Under the pieces are notes generated by a model, which made no database searches, was not told where the DNA came from, and saw only the letters and a list, made by a program, of their open reading frames with translations. Source: Treponema sp. (GTDB lineage: Bacteria > Spirochaetota > Spirochaetia > Treponematales > Breznakiellaceae). Taken from it: 64,000 bases of DNA. A program made the position numbers and the translations under genes. Below are positions 45,634 to 54,806 of this stretch, one piece after another; within the stretch, counting starts at the first letter, position 1; the number at the start of each line of letters is the position of its first letter. The stretch spans positions 95,586 to 159,585 of the forward strand of contig WRLF01000005.1 in assembly GCA_009777735.1 (NCBI GenBank). Direction: 5' to 3'.

Positions 45634-45662
45634 TTTACGAGTTCTCCCTTTTTACCGATAAT
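45634..45662 (+). promoter_or_regulatory. Promoter of the exported protein / DUF192 unit
   Basis: TTTACG (45634-45639), 17-nt spacer, GATAAT (45657-45662), then 8 nt to the ATG at 45671. No ribosome site; predicted leaderless start. Confidence 0.5.
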
Positions 45663-45670
45663 TATATCAA

Positions 45671-46240
45671 ATGAATAAAAACCGGTTTTTTATATTAATT
45701 GCTTTGATTTGCCTGTTTGCTTTTGTCCCTATGGGGAACTGGGCTCAGGAAAATGATACTGAAGAGGAAGGTGAAATAGCACTTCCCCGACAGTTTCGGG
45801 AAATTGTGCTGGGTATGAGTCTTGATGATCTTAAATCCGTCCTGCTCGAAGACAGCTTGTTTAATTTCCGGGGCGACCGTGATGTATCGTTTATTCCCGT
45901 TAGAGAAGAAAGCCTGGTCGAAACCACCGGTTCAACTTTTATCAGACGGGCGTTTTTCCAGCTCCGTGACGGGACGCTTTTTATCATGGCGTTTACCCTT
46001 CATACCGGTCTGGTGGATCATTATTCGGTTTTTACACAACTAGTCAGTAAATACGGTCCGCCGACCTCATTGAATCCGCAGGAAGCGGTATGGGAAACAG
46101 AAGAAACCCTTATTGCCATAGAACGCCCTCTGACGGTAAAATACATCGACAAGAGGGTATTTGATGATATTATCAACGAATCAACGCTTATCCAGTCACG
46201 CAGGGTACATCAGCGGCAAGAATTCCTTGACGAATTCTAA
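45671..46240 (+). CDS. Exported protein of unknown function
   Basis: 189 residues with a signal peptide (about 1-25, ending NWA). The mature part opens with an acidic stretch, then R-E-I-V-L-G-M-S-L-D-D-L-K, a pattern seen in small periplasmic proteins that sense or bind through an 'xxGMsxxev' box, followed by four or five strands (F-F-Q-L-R-D-G-T-L-F-I-M-A) and L-V-S-K-Y-G-P-P. No named family recognised. Its promoter places the start codon next to the transcription start. Its end overlaps the DUF192 gene, so the two are one unit. Confidence 0.65.
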   Translation: MNKNRFFILIALICLFAFVPMGNWAQENDTEEEGEIALPRQFREIVLGMSLDDLKSVLLEDSLFNFRGDRDVSFIPVREESLVETTGSTFIRRAFFQLRDGTLFIMAFTLHTGLVDHYSVFTQLVSKYGPPTSLNPQEAVWETEETLIAIERPLTVKYIDKRVFDDIINESTLIQSRRVHQRQEFLDEF

Positions 46241-46712
46241 GCGCCGCATAATACATGCGTTTTTTTGTCTTTTACTAATTGTCTTCAATACCGGTCTTGC
46301 TGCCTGTGAAAACAGGAAGCTTTCCACTGTGGAATTGCGTATTGAACGGGCGGAGGAGGATCCTGTTGTAATTACCGCAGAACTTGCCATTACCGATGCC
46401 GAACGCAATCAAGGTCTGATGTACCGGGAAAAGCTGTCTGACGGCGAGGGAATGCTTTTTATATTTGACCGGGATCAACAGCTTTCTTTTTGGATGAAAA
46501 ACACATTAATCCCCCTTTCAATAGCCTTTGTCAGCTCGGATGGACGGATTACCGAAATCAGGGATATGCAGCCTCATGATGAAACTTCGGTAAGATCATC
46601 AAGGTCTGTACGATATGCACTTGAAGTCCCCCAGGGCTGGTTTGACCGGGTTGGGGTACAATCAGGCGACATTCTCAGGCTGGATCTGATTCCGCAGATT
46701 TCCGGGCATTAA
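46227..46712 (+). CDS. DUF192-family lipoprotein
   Basis: A signal peptide with lipobox L-A-A-C is followed by the DUF192 domain: E-L-A-I-T-D-A-E-R-N-Q-G-L-M-Y-R, then G-M-L-F-I-F...F-W-M-K-N-T-L-I-P-L-S-I-A-F and A-L-E-V-P-Q-G-W-F. DUF192 proteins are small secreted or membrane-tethered beta proteins of unsettled function, often beside cold-shock or envelope genes. I choose TTG 46227 as the start because it gives a proper signal peptide (TNSKRRII then the hydrophobic core); the ATG at 46161 would add 22 residues read from the previous gene in another frame. Start confidence is modest. Confidence 0.8.
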   Translation: MTNSKRRIIHAFFCLLLIVFNTGLAACENRKLSTVELRIERAEEDPVVITAELAITDAERNQGLMYREKLSDGEGMLFIFDRDQQLSFWMKNTLIPLSIAFVSSDGRITEIRDMQPHDETSVRSSRSVRYALEVPQGWFDRVGVQSGDILRLDLIPQISGH

Positions 46713-46735
46713 CCCCTTTGGTACGAATAAAAATT

Positions 46736-48565
46736 ATGTTAAATTTGCTGAAGCATTTAATGAAAAAACTCTTAAAACCGTTTGAATATTTTCCCATAGG
46801 CACCAAGCTGGTAATAATAATTTCTGTTTTTGCTATTTTATCACTCGGAACACTTACTTTCCTGGTGACTGTCATCAGCACGGCTGATGTACGACTCCAG
46901 GCAGAATATAATAATTTTACCATTAACCGGCAGGCAGGCTTATTGGCACATGAATCGTTCAAGGCCATTCAGTCATCGGTACTTTTCTACCTGAATATGA
47001 CGGAGCGGTTTACGGCAGGACGCAGCAGGGCTATGGAAAGGGAATTCTTTGATCACAACGGAAACATCGCCGCCATAGCATATTCCTCTGTCTTTATACC
47101 AAACGATTCTTTCCTGCTTTCCGGTGATTTTAGTGAGCAAACACTCAGAAATTACCTGTTTTCTGAAGCAGTTAATGCGGGGCGATCGGATACAACAGTG
47201 TTTTTTAACGCATCTCCGATTTTTAGCCATTCCCTGATTTGCCTGGTTTTTAACCGGGGGAATCAGACTGTAAGGGTTCTGTTTTCTCCCGACAATCTTG
47301 CTGATTCCTTTGGAACCGGGCCAAATACCAATTTCCTTGTTACGAACGCAGGAGAGTTGCTGCTCCATCCTGATAATGATCTGGTTCTCAAGGGTACGAA
47401 TATTTCTTCTTTGCCTATTGTGGCAATTATGCAGGAAGAAGGCGGTTCAAGCGGAATGCAAATTTCTTATACCGATGATAACGGGCAGCGGTTCTTTGGC
47501 GCTTATTACGGTCTAGACGGAACGGATGCTGCGCTGATAACCACCATACCGCATGCCGTTGTTTTTGAAGCAGTAAGACGCACAACATTTCAAAATATTT
47601 TTCTTACCTTTGCGGTGCTTTTTCTGGCCATTTTATTTATTTGGTTTTTCTCAAAAACTATCAGTACCCCTGCACGTACTCTTGCCGCAGCAGCAATGCA
47701 GATTGAAAGCGGCAATTTTGATATTGAGCTGCATCCCAAAAGCAATGATGAATTGGGGCAGTTAACAAAAAGCTTTGCAAAAATGACAAGTGCCCTGAAA
47801 ATATTTGGAAGGTTTACCAATAAGGATATTGCGGTCAAAGCCATGCGGGGAAATATCAAGCCGGGCGGTTTAAAAAAGCATGCAACAATTTTCTTTTCTG
47901 ATATCCGTAATTTTACCGAAAAAACGGAGAATTTTACCGCTGTTTTCGGAGAAGAAGCTTCCGGCCGTATTGTTTCCTGGTTGAATCAATATTTTGCCGC
48001 AATGATTCAGTGTGTAGAAAAAACAAACGGTATTGTTGATAAATTTATCGGCGACGGATTGATGGCGCATTGGGGAACAGCGGCCACCGCAGGAAGCCCG
48101 GAAGCCGATGCTTATAATGGTGTGAAAGCCGCTCTGATGATGCGTGAGTCACTGGTACATCTAAATTTGCATAGGGAAAAAAAAGATTCCGGTAATCCGC
48201 AAATTCATATTGGCTGCGGCATAAATACCGGTATGGTTACAGCAGGACAGTTGGGTTCTGAGCAGCGTCTGGAGTATACCGTTGTAGGTGACCCTGTAAA
48301 TCTTGCCAGCAGGACGGAATCACTGAACAAGGCAATGGGGACAGATATTCTGATTACCGAAAATACATGGGCGATGGTTAAAGATGAATTTATTACCGAG
48401 GAAATGCCGGAAGTTAATGTGAAAGGAAGGAAAAACCCGGTGCGGATTTTTGCGGTTATTAACGAAAAAGGTGCCCCCGGTCCTCAAACCCTGCCGGAAT
48501 TAAGGAAACTTCTGGAAACAGACTCGGATGCTTCCAAAAAGGCAGCGAATAATGCAGGTAAATAA
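46736..48565 (+). CDS. Membrane adenylate cyclase (class III) with HAMP domain
   Basis: Makes cyclic AMP. One membrane helix near the N-terminus, an extracytoplasmic sensor of about 240 residues (Cache-like), a second helix near 285-310, a HAMP segment (I-S-T-P-A-R-T-L-A-A-A-A...N-D-E-L-G-Q-L-T-K-S-F) and a class III catalytic domain with both metal Asp (F-F-S-D-I-R-N-F and F-I-G-D-G-L-M-A-H-W-G) and V-V-G-D-P-V-N-L-A-S-R, the Asp and the Asn/Arg typical of ATP-using members. Start taken at ATG 46736; TTG 46718 and ATG 46760 are possible and none has a ribosome site. The FecR-like gene overlaps its end. Confidence 0.88.
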   Translation: MLNLLKHLMKKLLKPFEYFPIGTKLVIIISVFAILSLGTLTFLVTVISTADVRLQAEYNNFTINRQAGLLAHESFKAIQSSVLFYLNMTERFTAGRSRAMEREFFDHNGNIAAIAYSSVFIPNDSFLLSGDFSEQTLRNYLFSEAVNAGRSDTTVFFNASPIFSHSLICLVFNRGNQTVRVLFSPDNLADSFGTGPNTNFLVTNAGELLLHPDNDLVLKGTNISSLPIVAIMQEEGGSSGMQISYTDDNGQRFFGAYYGLDGTDAALITTIPHAVVFEAVRRTTFQNIFLTFAVLFLAILFIWFFSKTISTPARTLAAAAMQIESGNFDIELHPKSNDELGQLTKSFAKMTSALKIFGRFTNKDIAVKAMRGNIKPGGLKKHATIFFSDIRNFTEKTENFTAVFGEEASGRIVSWLNQYFAAMIQCVEKTNGIVDKFIGDGLMAHWGTAATAGSPEADAYNGVKAALMMRESLVHLNLHREKKDSGNPQIHIGCGINTGMVTAGQLGSEQRLEYTVVGDPVNLASRTESLNKAMGTDILITENTWAMVKDEFITEEMPEVNVKGRKNPVRIFAVINEKGAPGPQTLPELRKLLETDSDASKKAANNAGK

Positions 48566-50225
48566 CATTAATAAGACAGATAAAATTATTTCTGTTGTTT
48601 GCCTTGCGGGATTCATTATTTGCGTGATTGTATTCCGGCAAATATACACAGGCACTCTGTCAAAACTCAATGAAGAGCCGGTTGGTACAATTATCTTCAA
48701 AAAGCGGACTGCCCAGCGCAAGTTTGTTGATCGTGCTGTTTGGGACAGGCTTGGTCAAGAGTCATATATTTTTAACGGCGACACTATTCGTACGATTGAA
48801 TTTTCTGAAGCTATTATAAGTTTCAGGGATGAACAGACTTTATTAACAATATATGAAAATACCATGATTCAGGTTTTTTACAGCGACTGGGAAGGAGCCA
48901 GAATTGAGTTCACCAATGGGCAATTAGAGATTGACTCAAGTTCCAGACAATCTGTAATTACGGGCAGCGGTTCCGGTATAGCAATAAATGGCCAGACGCA
49001 ATTAAGCAGAAGCAATAGCGGGTTCAGAATGTCTGTACTGGAAGGAGAAGCAGTTTTTAACAATGAAAAACTTATGCCGGGCGATTTATTGGCTGTAAAT
49101 GCAAACGGAGATCCTGTTTTATTGCCATCCATAGCAATGACATCATTTGGTTCATCTCCACGTTTTCTCGCCGCATCGGGCGGCTCTGCTGCTGTAGTTT
49201 TCTCCTGGAACGAACATAATTTTACTTCTGACACACATGTGATTGTCGAAGTATCTTTGGATAGGAGATTTAATAATATAGTCAGAAGCAGCACTGTGAC
49301 AGATTCTTCAATTACCATTGCCATTGAACATGGAAGTTACTGGTGGCGCGCCTATCCGGTTTCAGGTGGCAGTAATGTACCGGCCAATGATCTCTATCCA
49401 TCAGGTACAATAGAAATAATTCCGCTGTCTTCCATACAACTGTTATCCCCGGCGAGAGTATCCGAACATGATGTAAATTTTTCATGGACAGCCGCAGGAG
49501 GCGCATCGGCATATATTTTGGAAGTCTCCGCCTATGCAGACATGAGAGACCCTGTTGTCTCAAGACAGGTAGCAGTAACCCGGGCAAGGCAAAGCGGTCT
49601 GGAAAACGGACACTGGTATTGGCGCATCACACCGGTTTTTCCCCGCCGGATAACCGGCTCTCACCCTCCTTCTGCAATAAGCGATTTTATTCTGCAACAG
49701 GGCGGGATTATTATTTCTGAACATCCCCCGGTAGAATCAGCTCCGGAACCGGAGCAGGAAGGGGCTCAAGTGACCGCGCAGACCCGTGCTGCAAGGCAGC
49801 AGCCGCAAACAGCCCGGACAACCAATATAACAGCAAGCGGACGCTGGAGGACTTTTATCGATGAAAGATCCACCGCTACCTTGCGATTTACTGTGGATAA
49901 TCGCGGTGTTTGTTCAATAATAGTCGGCGGGACACCGATGAGGATGTATGCAGACCGGGCTGCCATTAATTATCAGCATTCTGTTAGTCAAGGGAAAAGA
50001 TATACTTATGAATTTGAAGCATGGACGGAAACCGGTACCCGCAGCCTTGCCATTGTTAATCCATCAAATTATGAGACCAGGCTTTTAATAAATACCACAA
50101 GGAGAACATTTACCATATCAAGCCTGACAATGTCTTCTTCCGGTCAGGCAGCTTTAAGGTTTCTCTCGGGAAATCAAACAGGAACATATTATCTCAGGAT
50201 TGTTTCAATTACTGAAAGGGACTAA
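48552..50225 (+). CDS. FecR-domain protein with fibronectin-like repeats
   Basis: One membrane helix at the N-terminus (about 13-31), a FecR-like domain (about 60-185: F-N-G-D-T-I-R-T, then L-E-I-D-S-S-S-R-Q-S-V and G-D-L-L-A-V-N), two beta sandwich modules with F-S-W-N-E-H and F-S-W-T-A-A-G-G-A-S-A-Y-I-L-E-V (fibronectin III-like), a Pro/Gln linker and a last beta domain. No cytoplasmic anti-sigma part, so it is not a classical FecR regulator; this architecture is common in treponemes as an envelope protein. ATG 48552 overlaps the cyclase stop, AGGCAG lies before it. Probably functions with the cyclase; role unknown. Confidence 0.8.
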   Translation: MQVNNINKTDKIISVVCLAGFIICVIVFRQIYTGTLSKLNEEPVGTIIFKKRTAQRKFVDRAVWDRLGQESYIFNGDTIRTIEFSEAIISFRDEQTLLTIYENTMIQVFYSDWEGARIEFTNGQLEIDSSSRQSVITGSGSGIAINGQTQLSRSNSGFRMSVLEGEAVFNNEKLMPGDLLAVNANGDPVLLPSIAMTSFGSSPRFLAASGGSAAVVFSWNEHNFTSDTHVIVEVSLDRRFNNIVRSSTVTDSSITIAIEHGSYWWRAYPVSGGSNVPANDLYPSGTIEIIPLSSIQLLSPARVSEHDVNFSWTAAGGASAYILEVSAYADMRDPVVSRQVAVTRARQSGLENGHWYWRITPVFPRRITGSHPPSAISDFILQQGGIIISEHPPVESAPEPEQEGAQVTAQTRAARQQPQTARTTNITASGRWRTFIDERSTATLRFTVDNRGVCSIIVGGTPMRMYADRAAINYQHSVSQGKRYTYEFEAWTETGTRSLAIVNPSNYETRLLINTTRRTFTISSLTMSSSGQAALRFLSGNQTGTYYLRIVSITERD

Positions 50226-50301
50226 TTAGCTGAGACATGCCGGTAAATGTCCTTGCAAATCCTGTAAAAATCCATTAAATTTATAATACAGAGGACTTCA
50301 G

Positions 50302-52938
50302 ATGTTTAAGGGCCATCTTACTCAGCGTGTGCAACGGCTTCTCTCCACAGACGGGGAGGCTCAGGAAGAGGCTCGCCGTTTTAATTCCGATCAGCTCCTG
50401 CCGGAGCATATCATTATCGCGATGCTCAGGGACGGAGCGGGAACTGCCTGCAAAGTCCTGCTCTTTATGAAGATTGATCTTGGGGAATTCAGGCGAGCTC
50501 TGGAAAATGCCTTGCCGAGAATTCAGGGGATTCTTATTCATGGCGATGTACCCCCGTCAAGGCGGACAAAAACCATGGTGGATCTGGCTGCCACGGAAGC
50601 CAGGGAAATGGGTAGTGATTTCCTTGGAACAGAGCATCTCCTGTTTGCTGCAATGAGGGAGCATGATTCCAGTGTCCATTCGTTTTTAAGCCAAAAAGCG
50701 GTTGATGTTGATTTATTGCGTGTTATTGTGCAGACAACATTTCCCCAAACATTCAGCTCAAGGAATGATGTTGAGTATGTTTCAGCCAACGGCTGCCCGT
50801 CATATTTTATTCACCGTGAACGCCAGTCAAAATACAATACAGCAAGGAACGATGTTAACAAACCAAAAATAAGGCCGGCATCATACCCTGTTCTGACCCC
50901 TACACTTGATAACTTTTCCCGGGATTTGACTGCCCTTGCCAGAACAGGCAAACTGGATCCGATTATCGGCAGGGAAAAGGAAATGAGCCGTATAATCCGC
51001 ATCCTTGCCAGACGGACAAAGAATAATCCGGTGCTGGTTGGCGAACCGGGTGTCGGTAAAACCGCCATTGTTGAAGGCCTGGCCCAAATGCTTGTTTCTG
51101 AAAAGTCACCGGAAATCCTTTCCGGCAAGAGGATTCTTTCTCTTGACATGGGCGCTATTGTCGCGGGAACGAAGTACAGGGGCGAATTTGAGGAACGGCT
51201 GAAGAAAATTACCAGGGAAATTACCCAGTCGGGGAATGTCATCCTGTTCATCGACGAAATACATACCATTATTGGAGCAGGAGGCGCCGAAGGGACGATT
51301 GACGCTTCAAATATGCTTAAACCGGGCCTGTCTCGCGGTGAAATACAGTGCATTGGCACGACTACGCTTAACGAATACCGCAGGCATTTTGAGAAAGATG
51401 CCGCTCTTGAGCGGCGCTTTCAGGCTGTTCTCGTTGAAGAGCCGGATATTGATGAAACGCTGCTGATACTTCGCGGTATTCAAAAAAAATACGAAGACCA
51501 CCATAAAGTTACCTACACCGATTCTGCAATTATGCTGACGGCAAAACTTGCCAAACGCTTTATCGCAGGACGTTTCATGCCTGATAAAGCCATTGATGTT
51601 ATTGATGAAGCGGGTGCGATGCGGAAACTGGAAAACAGTGATGAGCCGCCGGAAATTGCCGGCATTGAATCTGAAATTCAACACCTGGTCGAAGAAAAAA
51701 GCTCTCTTGTCAGCGCTCAGAATTATGAATATGCAGCGGTGGTCCGGGACAGGGTTCGTTCACTCAAAGCACGCCTTGAAGCGGCGAGGGTCGCCTGGGA
51801 GCGCGCGTACAACAGGGAAAGAGCCAGTGTTACTGAAGACGATATCCGCCGAGTGGTATCCCAGGCCACCGGCATCCCGCTTATGCACCTTGAAGAACAC
51901 GAATCTAAACGCATGCTTCAGATAGAATCGGAGATACACAAGCGGGTTGTCGGACAGGACGATGCTGTACAGCGCATTGCTTCGGCAATACGGCGTTCAC
52001 GGGCAGGAGTTTCCTCTCCGCGTCGTCCCATTGGATCATTTATCTTTTTGGGGCCGACCGGAGTTGGAAAAACCCTTCTGGCTAAACGGCTTTCGGAATA
52101 CCTCTTTGGCAGTGAGGAATCGCTGGTGCGGATCGACATGTCAGACTTTATGGAGAAGCACAATGCATCGCGCCTGGTAGGAGCGCCGCCCGGTTATATC
52201 GGTTACGAGGAAGGCGGCGTACTGACCGAGAAAATCCGGCGCAATCCTTACCGAATCATTCTGTTTGATGAAATTGAAAAAGCGCATAGCGATGTTTTCA
52301 ATCTGCTTTTACAGGTGATGGAAGAAGGCGAATTGCGTGACAACCTTGGCCATACGGTAAGCTTCCGCAACACTGTCATTATCATGACCAGCAATGCCGG
52401 AGTACGGGAAATTTCCCGTGATTCAAGGTTGGGGTTTGCCTCGGGTACGGGCCTGTTGAACCAGGATGAAATAGAATCCCAGGCCATGTCTGAACTAAAA
52501 CGCCTGTTTAACCCCGAATTCCTTAACCGCGTTGATGATGTGGTTGTGTTTCGTCCGTTAACCATGAATCAGATAGAGTCCATTTTTTACATTGAGCTTA
52601 ACGAGCTTTCCGTCCGCCTGGCAGATCAGAATTACCGCATTAGTGTAAAACCTTCAGCCCGCCGTTACCTCATCGAAAAAGGCTGGGATCCCAAATTTGG
52701 CGGGCGCCCTCTGCGCCGCACCCTGCAAAAAGAACTTGAGGATCCTCTTGCTCAATTACTCCTTGTCCGTGACTGGCCCGCCGGAACAGTATTTACTGCC
52801 GCTGCCCGTGACAATAAAATTAAAATCACCGGAAAAAAAACACCTGATAAAGATGCGGATGAGTTGCCGCCTCCGACGTTTGAATCAGAAGATATGCCGT
52901 TAGTGGAAGAGCTAATGGAATTAGGAGTTAGGAGTTAG
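50302..52938 (+). CDS. clpC: ClpC-type AAA+ unfoldase
   Basis: 878 residues: N-terminal Clp repeats (1-150), first AAA module with GEPGVGKT, a UVR-bearing middle region (K-S-S-L-V-S-A-Q-N-Y-E-Y-A-A-V-V-R-D-R-V-R-S-L, the ClpC mark that separates it from ClpB), and second AAA module with GPTGVGKT and a S-R-L-G-F-A loop like the ClpP-docking tripeptide. It unfolds proteins for ClpP. AGAGGA is 6 nt before the ATG and a TATAAT lies about 15 nt upstream. The last residues (E-L-G-V-R-S) and the stop are encoded by TTAGGAG heptamer repeats, so the C-terminus has been rewritten by the repeat. Confidence 0.94.
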   Translation: MFKGHLTQRVQRLLSTDGEAQEEARRFNSDQLLPEHIIIAMLRDGAGTACKVLLFMKIDLGEFRRALENALPRIQGILIHGDVPPSRRTKTMVDLAATEAREMGSDFLGTEHLLFAAMREHDSSVHSFLSQKAVDVDLLRVIVQTTFPQTFSSRNDVEYVSANGCPSYFIHRERQSKYNTARNDVNKPKIRPASYPVLTPTLDNFSRDLTALARTGKLDPIIGREKEMSRIIRILARRTKNNPVLVGEPGVGKTAIVEGLAQMLVSEKSPEILSGKRILSLDMGAIVAGTKYRGEFEERLKKITREITQSGNVILFIDEIHTIIGAGGAEGTIDASNMLKPGLSRGEIQCIGTTTLNEYRRHFEKDAALERRFQAVLVEEPDIDETLLILRGIQKKYEDHHKVTYTDSAIMLTAKLAKRFIAGRFMPDKAIDVIDEAGAMRKLENSDEPPEIAGIESEIQHLVEEKSSLVSAQNYEYAAVVRDRVRSLKARLEAARVAWERAYNRERASVTEDDIRRVVSQATGIPLMHLEEHESKRMLQIESEIHKRVVGQDDAVQRIASAIRRSRAGVSSPRRPIGSFIFLGPTGVGKTLLAKRLSEYLFGSEESLVRIDMSDFMEKHNASRLVGAPPGYIGYEEGGVLTEKIRRNPYRIILFDEIEKAHSDVFNLLLQVMEEGELRDNLGHTVSFRNTVIIMTSNAGVREISRDSRLGFASGTGLLNQDEIESQAMSELKRLFNPEFLNRVDDVVVFRPLTMNQIESIFYIELNELSVRLADQNYRISVKPSARRYLIEKGWDPKFGGRPLRRTLQKELEDPLAQLLLVRDWPAGTVFTAAARDNKIKITGKKTPDKDADELPPPTFESEDMPLVEELMELGVRS

Positions 52939-52948
52939 GAGTTAATAG
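52921..52948 (+). repeat. TTAGGAG heptamer array at the clpC stop
   Basis: Three TTAGGAG units and a TTAATAG. The clpC TAG (52936-52938) lies inside. Two related units occur at 31541-31554. The remaining 180 nt to the next gene are AT-rich with no feature I can support. Confidence 0.85.
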
Positions 52949-53128
52949 GTTAATACTAGACGAATCCCATGCCATTAATGCAATCCTGCTTCCAGAAGGG
53001 AGGTCTCGGTTAATTTGATCAGCTGACTTTTCAACTGTAGTTACAAAAAAAATATACACAAAAAAGTAAGTAATTTGCAAAATTAATTGTATGGATTATT
53101 TTTAAAATAATATTATTGGAGGTGAAAT

Positions 53129-53551
53129 ATGATGAGAAATCCACAAGAGACTATTGGAAATTTAATTGACAAGCAGGGGGTTAGTTTCATAAGCTCTGTT
53201 GACGAAAACGGATTCCCTAATACAAAGGCAATGTTACCGCCCGTTAAAAGAGAGGGCATAAAAATATTTTATTGGCATACAAACAGTCCGTCAATGAAAG
53301 TAAAACAATATAGGAGTAATTCAAAGGCTTGTATTTATTTTTATGATAAAAGATTTTTTCGTGGTGTAATGTTAAAAGGAACAATGGAAATAATAGAAGA
53401 TAAAAAAATAAAAAAAGAACTTTGGAAAGATGATTTTAAAATTTATTATAAAGGTGGAATGAATGGCGGGGATTTTATAGTATTAAAATTTACAGCAGAA
53501 ATTGGAAGGTATTACAGTAACTTTAATTCTGAGAATTTTAAAATAGAATAA
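53129..53551 (+). CDS. Pyridoxamine 5'-phosphate oxidase-like flavin-binding protein
   Basis: 140 residues, a split-barrel of the PPOX/general-stress-26 kind: G-V-S-F-I-S-S-V-D-E-N-G-F-P-N-T-K-A-M-L, then I-F-Y-W-H-T-N-S-P-S-M-K-V-K-Q and A-C-I-Y-F-Y-D (about 65-75). Such proteins bind FMN or F420-like cofactors; the substrate is unknown. Strong GGAGGTG site before the ATG. The gene and its neighbours are much richer in A and T than clpC upstream and DUF115 downstream, which suggests lateral gain. Confidence 0.85.
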   Translation: MMRNPQETIGNLIDKQGVSFISSVDENGFPNTKAMLPPVKREGIKIFYWHTNSPSMKVKQYRSNSKACIYFYDKRFFRGVMLKGTMEIIEDKKIKKELWKDDFKIYYKGGMNGGDFIVLKFTAEIGRYYSNFNSENFKIE

Positions 53552-53560
53552 GGGGAAAAT

Positions 53561-53784
53561 ATGGATAATAAAATCATATTGCAAAATGCTTCTGGAGCAT
53601 TTTTAATAATTGGATAAATGAAAAAGATTTATTGGAAAAAGAATATACAAAAGTATATGCGGAAATGATAAAACATTATATACAAAATAAATATTTATAT
53701 AAAGATAATATTATTTTAGGAGTTTCCGGAAAAGAATCAGGCGGATTAAAAATGAATTGGTCAGTATTGGAGGATTTTGAATAA
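53561..53784 (+). pseudogene. Small gene of unknown function with a frameshift
   Basis: A ribosome site (AGGGG) and ATG at 53561 begin M-D-N-K-I-I-L-Q, then the frame stops at 53618. Adding one A to the AAAA run at about 53582 joins it to the frame that runs ...C-F-W-S-I-F-N-N-W-I-N-E-K-D-L-L-E-K-E-Y to a stop at 53784, giving about 74 residues. So either a recent one-base deletion or a sequencing error in a homopolymer. Not a recognised family. It directly follows the PPOX gene (9 nt). The region from 53785 to 53963 has another short open stretch (Y-Y-N-N-I-R-K-G-I-D-K-I-G-F-F-I-E-N-G) without a start, perhaps a decayed gene end. Confidence 0.5.
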
Positions 53785-53963
53785 AAAATTAATGTAGAAA
53801 GTATAAAAATGGTGTACGCCCATACTGCACATAACTAGAACGTAAGGCGACATAAAATCTTGAATATTATAATAATATACGGAAAGGTATTGACAAAATT
53901 GGATTTTTTATAGAAAATGGATTTGGTTATTTATATAATAAAAAAAATAGCAAGGAGAAACAT

Positions 53964-54449
53964 ATGGAAAATAAAAAAAATTGGTTAGGAATATTAGTAA
54001 TTATGCTGATATTTGGTATTATGGTTATTGGGTGCAATAAAAACACAAATAATAGTATGAATAATGGTACTAAACTTACCATTACTGGTTTAGATGTTTA
54101 TGAAGGTCAATACATAGTTGCTTTATCAATGAGCGTTTTTATTATGCCGCAAAGAAGCACCGACTCGCGAGAAGGGGAATTCCATAATTTGTGGGGAGCA
54201 AATACTTTAATTGATAAAAACAATATAATTGGTTCAAAAGTTTCAAATGGCGAAGTAACGCTAAATGTATACTACTATGATGGTATTGAGGTATATACTG
54301 GAGAACATAAGGATGTTGAATTTGCAGTATATGTAAATACTTCTGAAAATTTTGATTTTTCCGATTGGGAAGTTGTATACGATCAATATAGAATTGGTGA
54401 TGTAAGGGTTGATTTTACGGTAGAGGGTGGTACGGCGACAATGGAATAA
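53964..54449 (+). CDS. Small spirochaete-type lipoprotein
   Basis: 161 residues. Signal KKNWLGILVIMLIFGIMVIGC has the layout of a lipoprotein family that is highly amplified in gut treponemes (K-K-x-W-L-G-x-L-x...G-C). Lipobox M-V-I-G-C, Cys 24. The mature part is beta-rich (L-T-I-T-G-L, then V-T-L-N-V-Y-Y-Y-D) and probably surface-exposed or periplasmic. AAGGAG precedes the ATG. Very AT-rich like its neighbours. No function known. Confidence 0.75.
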   Translation: MENKKNWLGILVIMLIFGIMVIGCNKNTNNSMNNGTKLTITGLDVYEGQYIVALSMSVFIMPQRSTDSREGEFHNLWGANTLIDKNNIIGSKVSNGEVTLNVYYYDGIEVYTGEHKDVEFAVYVNTSENFDFSDWEVVYDQYRIGDVRVDFTVEGGTATME

Positions 54450-54806
54450 TATAATCATAAAAATCGCTCCGCCGCCCATTCGGGCGGCTCCGGGTTTCCG
54501 TTCGCCTAGGTCATTCCGCTACGCTCCATTCTTACGGCTCACTCCAACCACATTTTGCCAGCCTTGGTCTTGTTACGCAAGCCCTTATACGGGCTGGCAA
54601 AACGTCGTTATTCATATGCAGGTTTTCTAAAGTAATTTTACAAACTGCCTCATTCCCTGTTCTCAACTCTCAACTCATAAATGCCCAATGTTCGGGCTAA
54701 TACCCTCACGCACTTATTCATACAGCGGAATTTACTTGGGATCTTGCCGCGCTACCTTGCTCATCCACGCTGCTCTACGCGGCGCTTTTCTTGAGCATCC
54801 TTTTTC
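54450..54806. other. Gene-free region with several hairpins
   Basis: Holds a GCCGCCC-ATTC-GGGCGGC hairpin (54471-54488), an 11-bp perfect inverted repeat TTTTGCCAGCC/GGCTGGCAAAA (54553-54563 / 54592-54602, 28-nt spacer), two TCTCAAC heptamers (54661-54674) and heptamer-like sequence at the end of the DUF115 gene (from about 54797). Base composition shifts back to GC-rich here. No ORF with coding character, promoter or tRNA seen. Confidence 0.6.
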
